DNA from: Xanthomonas sp. CFBP 8443 | GTDB lineage: Bacteria; Pseudomonadota; Gammaproteobacteria; Xanthomonadales; Xanthomonadaceae | Reading direction: 5' to 3' | Length of the DNA: 64,000 nucleotides | Assembly: GCF_025666195.1 (NCBI RefSeq) | Contig: NZ_CP102592.1 | Coordinates: forward strand, 744,001-808,000 | In this document: positions 34,958 to 43,482 of the stretch, piece after piece | Layout: each line of letters opens with the position of its first letter | How positions within the stretch are numbered: position 1 is the stretch's first letter | Program-made: the position numbers and the translations under genes | The notes under the pieces: model-generated | What the model was told of the DNA's origin: nothing | Databases searched by the model: none | Seen by the model: the letters and a program-made list of their open reading frames with translations, nothing else

Positions 34958-35513
34958 CTCGGGTCCAGAGCAGGATGCGTGCGGCATGGTAAACGACCGA
35001 AGGAGGAGACGGGAGACCGGCGGCGGTGGCAGCCGCGTGCCGACGAAAGAAGAAAGCGCAGCGCGATCCGGGCCGAGGCACGACGCAGGCGGCCGATCTG
35101 GCGATATCGGCCATGCGCCGGCTGGCTTGAATCGGAGGGTGGACGGCTGGGACATGCGCAAAGCGATGCAAGAGCGGGGCCAATCGCGCTGCGGCGCGGA
35201 TTCCCGCGGCGCGTCGGAGGCGGCCGCCATCGGTTTGATCGCCATGGCCCATGGCCCGGGTGCGCCGGGGTGGGCAGGCGCCCGGAGCCTGGAGCATGCG
35301 ACCCAAGGGGTCTACGGCAAGCGCGAGCTTTTGTGGGAGCGACTTCAGTCGCGACGCACTATCGGTAAGGCCCGTCGCGACTGAAGTCGCTCCCACAGGT
35401 TCGCTGCACGCTTGGCATGATTGCTCGTACGCGCGTGGTCGTGCATAACAGCGTGGCCGGTCCGCGCTTCGCGGCTGACGTGGCCGCTGGCGGCGTCCGG
35501 GTGACGCGCTGCG
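34958..35513. other. Intergenic region with one REP pair
   Basis: About 556 bases. It holds the trehalase promoter side and, at 35331-35398, a REP pair. I see no credible protein on either strand; frames are Arg/Gly-rich. Confidence 0.55.
35331..35398. repeat. Paired REP palindromes (BIME-like), copy 3
   Basis: Opposed units 35331-35357 and 35371-35398, arms GTGGGAGCGACTTCAGTCGC and its complement, loop containing ATCGGTAAGG as in the single unit at 6.2 kb. Confidence 0.92.
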
Positions 35514-36302
35514 TCAGGTGCCTGGGCCGACGTCGATGCCTTCCGCGTCCAGCTGCGCCTGCAGCGTGGCGGCATTGTCGAGCGCGTGGCCGAGCGCGGT
35601 GTTGTCGAAGATCACCCAGGCCTCGCCCGTCGGCGGCGTGGCGGCGACGACGCGTGCGGCCAACTGCTGCAGGACGTCGTCGGGATAGTCGCTGTAGTAG
35701 ATGCGCGGCGTGCCGTGCCAGCGCCAGTAAGCCGGCGCCGCCGTGCCCGCCGGCTGCGCGGCGGCGTCATTCAGGGCCGGGTCGGCGGCCACACGCGCGA
35801 CCCCGTGGCGCTGCCACAGCGCCTCGGCTCGCGCGCTGAACCAGCTGGCGTGGCGCGGTTCGCAGGCGATGCCGCCGTGCCAGCGGCGCCGCAGCATCGC
35901 GAAGAAGGTGGCGGCGGTGCGCGCATCGAAGGCCAGGCTCGGCGGCAGTTGCACCAGCAGGCAGTCGAGTTTGTCGCCGAGATGGCCGACTTCGCCGAGG
36001 AAGGTCTGCAGCAGTGGCGCGACCCGGTACAGGCGCGCGTCGTGGGTGATGGTGCGCGGCAGCTTGGCCGAGAAGCGGAAATCCGCCGGCACGCTGTCGG
36101 CCCAGCGCTGGTAGGTGGCCGGGCGGTGCGGGCGGTAGAACGAGGAATTGATCTCGACCGCATTGAAGCGGGTGGCATAGCGCGCCAGCTGGCTGGCGCC
36201 CTCGCCGACCAGCGCGCGCTGCGTGCTGGCGATCGACCAGCCGGCGCAGCCGACGCGGATGCGTGGGGCGACGTCGGCGCGGCGGGGCGAGGCGGTCGGC
36301 AT
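35514..36302 (-). CDS. DUF72-family protein
   Basis: A 262-residue protein with the TIM-barrel-like DUF72 pattern: IRVGCAGWSI, FNAVEINSSFYRPHR, FRFSAKLPRTITHD, LDCLLVQLPPSL and EAWVIFDNTALGHALDNA. Members (YecE-like) are of unknown function. ATG 36302 begins just before the conserved start of the domain. Confidence 0.9.
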   Translation of the reverse strand: MPTASPRRADVAPRIRVGCAGWSIASTQRALVGEGASQLARYATRFNAVEINSSFYRPHRPATYQRWADSVPADFRFSAKLPRTITHDARLYRVAPLLQTFLGEVGHLGDKLDCLLVQLPPSLAFDARTAATFFAMLRRRWHGGIACEPRHASWFSARAEALWQRHGVARVAADPALNDAAAQPAGTAAPAYWRWHGTPRIYYSDYPDDVLQQLAARVVAATPPTGEAWVIFDNTALGHALDNAATLQAQLDAEGIDVGPGT

Positions 36303-36398
36303 CGGCGGTGGTAGGTGAGGACAGGCGTTCGGGATACCAAGCGCTACGGCCAAGGGCCGTGAAGGACATTGCCGGCCATGCGCGCCTTGCCGGCCGGT

Positions 36399-36872
36399 TC
36401 ATGCGTCGTACGCATCCTCCTCGTCGATCAGCCCGTGGACGAACTGGAGGAAATCCGGGCACACCGGCCGTTCGGCATTGGCCTGGTTTTGTTCCGGGCT
36501 GAGGTCGCTGTCGAAGGTGTCGGTGGGGAAATAGCTGACGGTGCCCGTGTCCAGATCCAGGCAAAAGAAGTTGCCACCCCAGTCGTTCGCGAACGGCAGC
36601 AGGCGTGCGGGCAGAACCTGTTTCTGCAGCATCGACCGGTAGCTGGACAGCAGCGTGTAGTCGCCATGCGCGATCGGTTTGAAAGCGGCGACTTCTATCG
36701 GCTCGTCCCCATCCTCGCCGACCCAGTACGCCCGCGCCGGCATGCCGCCGTTGTACTTGAGGTAGTGCGCCCTGAACGACGCCGGCAGCTTGCAGCCGAT
36801 GACGGATTCCAGGTGATCCAGATCCGCCGGGACGATGGCGGCTTCGCCATCGGAGAAGGTGTTTTCGAGCAT
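36399..36872 (-). CDS. SMI1/KNR4-family protein
   Basis: A 157-residue soluble acidic protein. LDHLESVIGCKLPASFRAHYLKYNGG and FANDWGGNFFCLDLDTGTV are the two hallmark blocks of SMI1/KNR4. In bacteria this fold is often an immunity protein against nuclease or deaminase toxins of polymorphic systems. No toxin gene lies nearby, so it may be an orphan immunity gene or have another role. Confidence 0.9.
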   Translation of the reverse strand: MLENTFSDGEAAIVPADLDHLESVIGCKLPASFRAHYLKYNGGMPARAYWVGEDGDEPIEVAAFKPIAHGDYTLLSSYRSMLQKQVLPARLLPFANDWGGNFFCLDLDTGTVSYFPTDTFDSDLSPEQNQANAERPVCPDFLQFVHGLIDEEDAYDA

Positions 36873-37231
36873 CGCGATCTCCGATCGGCAGCAGCGTCCA
36901 GGAGGCGAGTCTACTTCTTGGAGGATGCCTGGTCGGCCAGCTTACGGGTGGCGCAAGGACCGGCTCGAAGTCTTGTCATTGGCCGTAGCGCTTGCATGCC
37001 GCGCGACCGATAGTGGAACGCGCAGCGATGGCTGCGTGCTGTACCCGCTTGTGTGCATGCAGGTTGCGCCGGAGCGCAGCGTGCGAGGCCACATGCCGTC
37101 GCATGTCGCATGTCGCATCGCGCGATGGCGATGGCGATGGCGATGGCGATGCGTTGCGATGGCGCCGGCGGATCACGCAGATGCCGACGCGTCGCGCATG
37201 GCCGGGCAGTCCCGGCCATGCATGTGCGGCG
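36873..37231. other. Intergenic region with short tandem repeats
   Basis: About 359 bases between two minus-strand genes. It has GTCGCAT-type repeats (37098-37120) and four perfect GATGGC hexamers plus a partial (37124-37151). I see no credible gene. Confidence 0.6.
37124..37151. repeat. GATGGC hexanucleotide tandem repeat
   Basis: Four perfect head-to-tail copies and a partial fifth. It is 81 bases past the end of the M16 peptidase gene on the far side of the gap. Confidence 0.85.
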
Positions 37232-40126
37232 TTACTGCTTGCCGGCGGCCTTGGCCTTCGCCTTGACCGGCTGGCCGTCGCTGTCCAGCACCTGCACCTC
37301 GCCCAGCTTCAGTGCGCGCACCGGCGCCTCGATCTGCTTGAGGTCGCCGACGATGACCCAGGTCATCGCCTGCGGCGTGACAATCTCCTTGATCGCCGCC
37401 TGCGCGGCGCGCTGGTCGATGGCTTCCAGGCGCGTCTTCAGGGTCTGCACGTAGTCGTCCGGACGGTCGTACTGGACGATGCTCTCGACCGCGCCCAGCA
37501 CCGCGCCGGTGGTCTCGAAGCTGCCCGGCAGGGCGCGGATGCGCTGGTTCTTGATCTTGGCGATCTCATCGGCGGTCAGCGGCTTGTCGCCGACCACGGC
37601 CTTGGCTTCCTTCAGGATCTCGGCGGCCGACTCGGCGGTCTTGTCGGTCTGCACCGGGGCGAAGAACAGGAACGGGCGCTGGCCCTGCGCATCCAGCATG
37701 AAGCTGTTGGCGCCGTAGGCCCAGCGCTTGTCCTCACGCAGGTTCATGTTCAACCGCGAGGTGAAGGTGCCGCCGAACGCGCCGTTGGCCACGCCGATGG
37801 CCAGGTTGTCCGGCGCCTTGGTCGACGGTGCCAGCAGGCCGGCCAGGATCAGCGACTGCGGCGCGTCGGTGCGGTTGATCAGGTACACCCGCGGCTTGGG
37901 CTGCGCGGCGACCTGCGACAGGGTCTTGGTCGGGCGCGCGGCTGCCGGCGGCTGCCAGTCGCCGAACGCCGCGTCCAGCTGCGGGATGATCTGCGCCAGG
38001 GTGGTGTCGCCGGCGACCAGGATGCGCAGGTTGTCCGGGCGCAGCCAGTCGTTCTGGAACGCGGTCAGGTCGCTGGCGCCCAGGCTCTTGATCGCCGCCT
38101 CGGTGCCGCTGCCGGTGAGCGGCACGCCGTAGGGATGCTGCGGGCCGTACAGCAGCGGCGGCAGGGTGCGCAGCGCCAGGCCTTGCGGCTGGGTCTTCTC
38201 CTGCGCGATGGAGGCCAGCCACTGGCCGCGCACGCGCTCGATGTCCTCGGCCTTGAACGCCGGGTTGCGCACGATGTCGGCGAACAACGCCAGCGACGGC
38301 GCGAGCTGGTCGTTGAGCGCGTCGAGCGAGGCGGCGCAGCTGTCCAGCTCGCACGCCACGCTGGTGATCGCGCCCAGGCGCTGGCGGCGCTGCGCCACTT
38401 CCACCGAGTCCAAGCTGCGGGTGCTTTCGTTCATCAGCGCCGCGGTGAAGTTGGCGGTGCCGAGCTTGCCGCCCTGGTCGACGGCGTAGCCGGCGTCGAA
38501 CAGCAGTTCGACCTGCGTCACCGGAATGGTGTGGCGCTCGGCTAGCACCACCTCGATGCCGTTCTTGAGCTTGCCGCGCTGCAGCTGCGGGAAGCTCAGG
38601 CTCGGGAACTGGGTGGTTTCCGGGATGCCGGCGGCACGGTCGACCTGGTTCTTGCCGACGCTGTAGCTGGCCTTGGCCGGCAGCTTGGGCGCGGGCTTGC
38701 CGTCGGCCACGGGCAGCGGCTTGAGCGCCTTGTCCTCGGCCACCGGGTCGAAGCCCTCGGCCGCAGGCAGCACGGTCAGCAGGTAGTCGCCCTTGCCGAA
38801 CCAGGTGTCGGCGGCCTTGCGCACGCTGGCCGCGGTGGCGGCCTGGGCGCGCTGCAGGTCGTGCTTGTAGGCGCCCGGATCGTTGCGATAGACCTGACCC
38901 TCGGCCAGGATCGCGGCCTTGCCGGTGAAGCCGCCGACCTTCTCCAGGCCGCGCACGAAGCCGGCGCGGTAGTTGACCTGCGCGCGCTGCAGTTCGTCGG
39001 CGCTCGGGCCTTCGCTGAGGAATTTCTTCAGTTCGTCGGCGATGGCGGCCTCGACCTTGGCCGGGTCCACGCCGTCCTTCACGTCGGCGCTGATCTGCAG
39101 CTGGCTGGCCAGCGCGAACGGCTGGATGCTGGCCGAGATGTCGTCCACCAGGTTGTCGCGGTACACCAGGCGCTGGTACAGGCGGCTGGTCTTGCCGCCG
39201 CCGAGCACGGTGGTGGCCAGGTCCAGCTGCACCGCGTCGTCGGTGCCCAGCTGCGGCGCCACCCAGGTGCGGTAGATGCGCGGCTGCGCGACCTGGTCGT
39301 GCTGCACGCCACGAGTCTGCTTGGCCAGCGGGGTGATCCATGGCTGCTGGCGCGGCACCGGCTTGCCGGCGGGGATGTCGCCGAAGTACTGCGCGGCCTT
39401 GGCCTTGGCCTGGGCCACGGTGATGTCGCCGGCCAGCACCAGGGTGGTGTTGGCGGCGCCGTAGTTGTCGTGGAACCACTGCTTGACGTCGTCCAGCGAG
39501 GCCGCATCGAGGTCGGCCATCGAGCCGATGGTGTCGTGCTGGTACGGATGGTTGGCCGGGAAGATGTTGGCCAGGATGTTCTCGTCCACGCGCCCGTACG
39601 GACGGTTCTCGCCCTGGCGCTTCTCGTTCTGCACCACGCCGCGCTGGGTATCCAGTTCCTTCTGCCCGATCGCGCCGAGCAGGTGGCCCATGCGATCCGA
39701 TTCCATCCACAGCGCCATGTCCAGCGCGGTGGTCGGCACGGTCTCGAAGTAGTTGGTGCGATCGAACCAGGTGGTGCCGTTCATGTCGGTGGCGCCGACC
39801 TTCTCGAACGGCTGGAAATAGGTGCCCTTGTGGTTCTCCGAGCCGGAGAACATCAGGTGCTCGAACAGGTGGGCGAAGCCGGTCTTGCCGGCCGGCTCGT
39901 CGCCGGAGCCGATGTGGTACCAGATGCTCACCGCCACCACCGGCGCCTTGTGGTCCTCGTGCACCACCACGGTCAGCCCGTTGGGCAGGGTGAAGCGGGT
40001 GTAGCCGATCTCCGGCACGGTGGCCTTGGCGGCCAGCGCCGGCGGCGCGGCACTGGCCGGCGCGATCGCGGCGCCCGCGCCGAGGGTGAGGATGCTGGAG
40101 ATCAACAGCGACAAGGGTCGGAGCAT
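37232..40126 (-). CDS. M16-family zinc peptidase, two-repeat
   Basis: A 964-residue exported protein with a signal peptide (to ASAA, about residue 28). The inverted zinc motif is HLFEH at 86-90 with E168 in NEKRQG as third ligand (HxxEH family M16). It contains two full M16 halves (about 40-480 and 530-950); the second half lacks HxxEH and is the inactive partner, as in pitrilysin-type clamshells. It probably degrades peptides in the periplasm. The C-terminus is Lys/Ala-rich. ATG 40126 is chosen for the signal peptide; an upstream ATG at 40159 adds eleven residues. Confidence 0.93.
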   Translation of the reverse strand: MLRPLSLLISSILTLGAGAAIAPASAAPPALAAKATVPEIGYTRFTLPNGLTVVVHEDHKAPVVAVSIWYHIGSGDEPAGKTGFAHLFEHLMFSGSENHKGTYFQPFEKVGATDMNGTTWFDRTNYFETVPTTALDMALWMESDRMGHLLGAIGQKELDTQRGVVQNEKRQGENRPYGRVDENILANIFPANHPYQHDTIGSMADLDAASLDDVKQWFHDNYGAANTTLVLAGDITVAQAKAKAAQYFGDIPAGKPVPRQQPWITPLAKQTRGVQHDQVAQPRIYRTWVAPQLGTDDAVQLDLATTVLGGGKTSRLYQRLVYRDNLVDDISASIQPFALASQLQISADVKDGVDPAKVEAAIADELKKFLSEGPSADELQRAQVNYRAGFVRGLEKVGGFTGKAAILAEGQVYRNDPGAYKHDLQRAQAATAASVRKAADTWFGKGDYLLTVLPAAEGFDPVAEDKALKPLPVADGKPAPKLPAKASYSVGKNQVDRAAGIPETTQFPSLSFPQLQRGKLKNGIEVVLAERHTIPVTQVELLFDAGYAVDQGGKLGTANFTAALMNESTRSLDSVEVAQRRQRLGAITSVACELDSCAASLDALNDQLAPSLALFADIVRNPAFKAEDIERVRGQWLASIAQEKTQPQGLALRTLPPLLYGPQHPYGVPLTGSGTEAAIKSLGASDLTAFQNDWLRPDNLRILVAGDTTLAQIIPQLDAAFGDWQPPAAARPTKTLSQVAAQPKPRVYLINRTDAPQSLILAGLLAPSTKAPDNLAIGVANGAFGGTFTSRLNMNLREDKRWAYGANSFMLDAQGQRPFLFFAPVQTDKTAESAAEILKEAKAVVGDKPLTADEIAKIKNQRIRALPGSFETTGAVLGAVESIVQYDRPDDYVQTLKTRLEAIDQRAAQAAIKEIVTPQAMTWVIVGDLKQIEAPVRALKLGEVQVLDSDGQPVKAKAKAAGKQ

Positions 40127-40491
40127 GGGCCTGGCCTGACAAGGAGAATGGTCCAGCATAGTGGGCGCGTGACGGGCTCGAAACGTGACTGATGGCACGG
40201 CATCTTGGCCGGGCGTGCACGGCGCCGGCCGAAGCGGACCGCATCGGAACACGGCAGCGCCGCTGGACGCCGCCGGTTGCGGGGCCGCCGTGCAGCGGGC
40301 GACGAGGCGGCCACACCGCAGACGGTGCGCGGCACGCAGGCCGCGCACCGTCTGTCTGCACAGAGGCCGCTCCCATTCCGGGCAGCGCGGCGTGTGCGCC
40401 GCCCAAGGCGCCGCCGCTGCGTGCGCATGCGGCGTGCCGGCCGCGGCATCCGTCGCTACACTCGGACGCGCACACCAACCAAGGGGCAAGA
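40127..40491. other. Intergenic region between divergent peptidase genes
   Basis: About 365 bases holding the promoters of the M16 and M28 genes. It has a perfect 15-bp hairpin (next entry). No gene is seen. Confidence 0.5.
40319..40354. promoter_or_regulatory. Perfect 15-bp hairpin between divergent peptidase genes
   Basis: CAGACGGTGCGCGGC (40319-40333) and GCCGCGCACCGTCTG (40340-40354) with a six-base loop. It lies 138 bases before the M28 start and 193 before the M16 start, in a promoter region rather than after a gene, so it could be an operator or leader structure; no T-run follows. Confidence 0.5.
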
Positions 40492-42168
40492 GTGAAGCGA
40501 CCGATCCTGGGCATGCTGGCGCTGGCGATTTCAGGCGCGCTGATGGCGGCGCCGCCGTCCGCGCCGAACTTCGATACGCAGCGCATTTCCGCCGACGTCA
40601 AGACGCTGGCGTCCGACGCCTACGAAGGCCGCGCGCCGGCCACGCCGGGCGAGGACAAGACCGTGGCCTACCTGAGCGCGCAGTTCCAGGCCGCCGGCCT
40701 GCAGCCGGGCGGCGACCTGCGCGACGGCAAGCGCCTGTGGACGCAGGCGGTGCCGCTGCGCCGCGCCGACATCGTCGGCACTCCGCAGGTGGCGGTCGAA
40801 GCCGGCGGCCAGCGCCAGGCACTGACCCAGGGCCAGCAGATCGCCGTGCGTGCCGCGCTCGACGGCAGCAGCCAGGTCGCCATCGACGGCGCGCCGCTGG
40901 TCTTCGTCGGCTACGGGGTCAAGGCGCCGGAGCGCGGCTGGGACGACTTCAAGGGCGTGGACCTGAAGGGCAAGATCGCGGTGGTGCTGATCAACGACCC
41001 GGATTTCGAGACCGGCAAGGGCGCCTTCGACGGCAAGGGCATGACCTACTACGGCCGCTGGACCTACAAGTACGAGGAAGGCGCGCGGCAGGGCGCGGCC
41101 GGCGTGCTGATCGTGCACGAGACCGCGCCGGCCTCCTACGGCTGGGCCACAGTGGCCAGTTCCAACACCAACAGCATGTTCGACGTGGTCCGCGACGATC
41201 CCAAGTCCGCGCACCCCGCGCTCGAAGGCTGGATCCAGCGCGACGTCGCGGCGGACCTGTTCAAGCGCGCCGGGCTGGATTTCGATGCGCTGAAGAAGCA
41301 GGCGCAATCGCGCGACTTCAAGCCGGTGGAACTGAAGGGTGAGCGGTTGCACGCAAACTACGCGGTGAAGTCGGAGGTCATCACCTCGCACAACGTGGTC
41401 GCGCGGCTGCCCGGCAGCACGCACCCGGACGACAGCGTGATCTACACCGCGCACTGGGACCACATCGGCGTGGGCACGGCCGACGCCAACGGCGATGGCA
41501 TCTTCAACGGCGCGCTGGACAACGCCAGCGGCACCGCCGCATTGCTGGAACTGGGCCGGGTGTTCGCGAAACAGCCGGCGCCGCAGCGCTCGGTGGTGTT
41601 CCTGGCGGTCACCGCCGAGGAGAAGGGCCTGCTCGGCTCGGAGTACTACGCGTCCAAGCCGCTGTATCCGCTGGCGCGCACGGTGGCGGTGATCAACATG
41701 GACGGCATGAGCCCGTTCGGCCCGTCGCGCGATTTCGGCATCTACGGCAGCGCCAAGCTGGATCTGCTCGAGGACCTGAAGACGGTCGCCAAGCGCTGGG
41801 ACCTGCGCTACACGCCGGACCCGAAGCCGGAAGCCGGCTACTTCTTCCGCTCCGACCACTTCTCCTTCGCCAAGCGCGGTGTGCCGGCGCTGTCGTTCGC
41901 CGCCGGGCAGGACTGGGTGGACGGCGGGATCAAGGCCGGCAAGGCGGCCTCCGACGACTACACCGCCAAGCGCTACCACCAGCCCGGCGACGAATGGCTG
42001 CCGAGCTGGACCTTCGCCGGCGCCGCGCGCGACCTGCAGGTGCTGTACACGCTGGGCGCGGAGCTGGCCAATTCGTCGCAATGGCCGAACTGGAGCAGCG
42101 ATTCGGAGTTCCGCGCCACCCGCGACGCCAGCGCGACGCAGCGGCAAGCCGGCCCCGCGGCGCGGTGA
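40492..42168 (+). CDS. M28-family zinc aminopeptidase, exported
   Basis: A 558-residue secreted peptidase with a signal peptide (MKRPILGML, core, ALMAAP). A PA-like insert (about 130-270, VFVGYGVKAPERGWDDFKG) sits before the catalytic domain. Metal and catalytic residues are visible in AHWDHIGVG, GALDNASGTAALLELG, TAEEKGLLGSEYY, VINMDG and RYHQPGDEW. It removes N-terminal residues. The start is a GTG at 40492 behind AAGGGG (40481-40486). The downstream gene overlaps its stop (GTGA). Confidence 0.93.
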   Translation: MKRPILGMLALAISGALMAAPPSAPNFDTQRISADVKTLASDAYEGRAPATPGEDKTVAYLSAQFQAAGLQPGGDLRDGKRLWTQAVPLRRADIVGTPQVAVEAGGQRQALTQGQQIAVRAALDGSSQVAIDGAPLVFVGYGVKAPERGWDDFKGVDLKGKIAVVLINDPDFETGKGAFDGKGMTYYGRWTYKYEEGARQGAAGVLIVHETAPASYGWATVASSNTNSMFDVVRDDPKSAHPALEGWIQRDVAADLFKRAGLDFDALKKQAQSRDFKPVELKGERLHANYAVKSEVITSHNVVARLPGSTHPDDSVIYTAHWDHIGVGTADANGDGIFNGALDNASGTAALLELGRVFAKQPAPQRSVVFLAVTAEEKGLLGSEYYASKPLYPLARTVAVINMDGMSPFGPSRDFGIYGSAKLDLLEDLKTVAKRWDLRYTPDPKPEAGYFFRSDHFSFAKRGVPALSFAAGQDWVDGGIKAGKAASDDYTAKRYHQPGDEWLPSWTFAGAARDLQVLYTLGAELANSSQWPNWSSDSEFRATRDASATQRQAGPAAR

Positions 42169-42722
42169 CGGCCGAGGGACCGGACCCTGCGGCCGATCCG
42201 CGGGCGGTCCCGGCCGGAGCTCGGCGGCGCCTCGCCCGGCCTGCGCCAGGCGAAGGCGCCGCTCCATTGCCGCGCTGGCTGGTCCACACCGGCGTGGTGC
42301 TGGCGTTCCTGATCGCCGGCCCGCCGCTGGGCACGGTCGTGGTCGGCTTTCCGGTGGCCATGGTGTGGTCGGGGCAAGGCCCCTCCGTCAGCACGCTGTT
42401 GCTGGCCCTGATGATGGCGCTGTTTTCCTATGCGTTCGGCGCGTTGCCGGCGCTGCTGACCGGCCTGTTGGCGGCACGTTGCTGGCCACGCCTGCGCGGC
42501 TGGCGCGCGCATCTGCGCCTGGGCCTGGCCGCCGCGCTGCTGTCGGCGATCTGCGTCGGCGCGGCGATCGTCCTGCTGCGCCGCCCGCTGCCGCCCATCA
42601 ACGAGGTCGCCATCGCGTTGGCCTTGTGCGCGCTGGCGGGGTTCGTTGGCGCCACGCTGATCTCACGCTTGCTGCAGGCGCTGCGTGGCGGGACACGCGC
42701 GCGTGCGCCCGAATCGGCATAG
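42165..42722 (+). CDS. Four-helix membrane protein, paralogue A
   Basis: A 185-residue protein with a Pro/Arg/Ala-rich cytosolic N-terminus (about 1-40) and four membrane helices. The GTG start overlaps the stop of the M28 gene by four bases (GTGA), so the two are coupled. It shares GVVLAFLIAGPPLGT, FGALPALLTGL, RLRGWRAH and GFVGATLISRLLQALR with the gene at 42904. No family name is known to me. Confidence 0.78.
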   Translation: MTAEGPDPAADPRAVPAGARRRLARPAPGEGAAPLPRWLVHTGVVLAFLIAGPPLGTVVVGFPVAMVWSGQGPSVSTLLLALMMALFSYAFGALPALLTGLLAARCWPRLRGWRAHLRLGLAAALLSAICVGAAIVLLRRPLPPINEVAIALALCALAGFVGATLISRLLQALRGGTRARAPESA

Positions 42723-42903
42723 CCGTACTGCTGCGGTCCGTGTCCACCCGGTATCGCGTGCGCGTTGCTGGACGTGGCGCCGCGACCGTCTCCTGCCGCT
42801 GCGCAGCCTGCCGATGGCGATCGGTATTTCCCAGATGTCGCAGTCGCCGCAGAGCGGGCGCCATCGCAACGACGCGCCAACCACACCGTAACGGCACTGA
42901 TCC

Positions 42904-43464
42904 ATGACGACCGACGATCCACCCGATACCGATACCGTCTCTGCCGCGCCCACGGCACCGGCGCATGCGCCCGCCACCGGCGTGCCGCAAGGCGACGATC
43001 GGGCCGATGCCACCGCCACCCCCGATGCCATCGATCCATTGCATCCGGGCCTGGTGCGCACCGGCGTGGTGCTGGCGTTCCTGATCGCCGGACCGCCGCT
43101 GGGCACGTTCCTGGTGGCGGCGCCGTTGCTGCTGATCGGATCGGCGGGGAGCAGCCTGCCGCCCGGCAATGCGCTGCTGGTCGCATTGGCGATCGCGCTG
43201 GTGTCCTACCTGTTCGGTGCGTTGCCGGCCTTGCTGACCGGCGCGACCGCCGCGTGGTACTGGCCACGGTTGCGCGGCTGGCGCGCGCATGCGCGGATCG
43301 GCCTGGTGGGGTTCCTGTCGTCCCTGCTCTGCCTCGGCATCGCGTTCGCGGTGTTGGACATGCAGCGCGATGCCATCGAGACCTTCAGCATGGCGTTGCT
43401 GTGCAGCCTGCCGGGATTCGTTGGCGCCACGTTAGTCTCGCGCCTGCTGCAGGCGCTGCGCTGA
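42904..43464 (+). CDS. Four-helix membrane protein, paralogue B
   Basis: A 186-residue protein whose membrane part is a clear duplicate of the gene at 42165 (same four helices and the same closing GFVGATLVSRLLQALR). The N-terminal 45 residues are acidic instead of basic, rich in Asp, Thr and Pro. ATG 42904 gives a natural start. The role is unknown; the pair arose by tandem duplication and the soluble tails have diverged. Confidence 0.85.
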   Translation: MTTDDPPDTDTVSAAPTAPAHAPATGVPQGDDRADATATPDAIDPLHPGLVRTGVVLAFLIAGPPLGTFLVAAPLLLIGSAGSSLPPGNALLVALAIALVSYLFGALPALLTGATAAWYWPRLRGWRAHARIGLVGFLSSLLCLGIAFAVLDMQRDAIETFSMALLCSLPGFVGATLVSRLLQALR

Positions 43465-43482
43465 CCCGCGCCGACGCCGGCC

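Noticed and set aside
31355..35368. A 1337-codon open frame on the plus strand
   Set aside because: It is antisense to the AIM24 and trehalase genes and out of frame with the transglycosylase. Its translation is Arg/Gly/Ala/His-rich with no domain; it is a GC-rich shadow.
32466..35396. A 976-codon minus-strand frame over trehalase and AIM24
   Set aside because: It is a frame-shifted shadow of the two real genes. All recognised motifs are in the other frames.
37734..40601. A 955-codon minus frame inside the M16 gene
   Set aside because: It is shifted by one base against the M16 frame, which has signal peptide and zinc motif.
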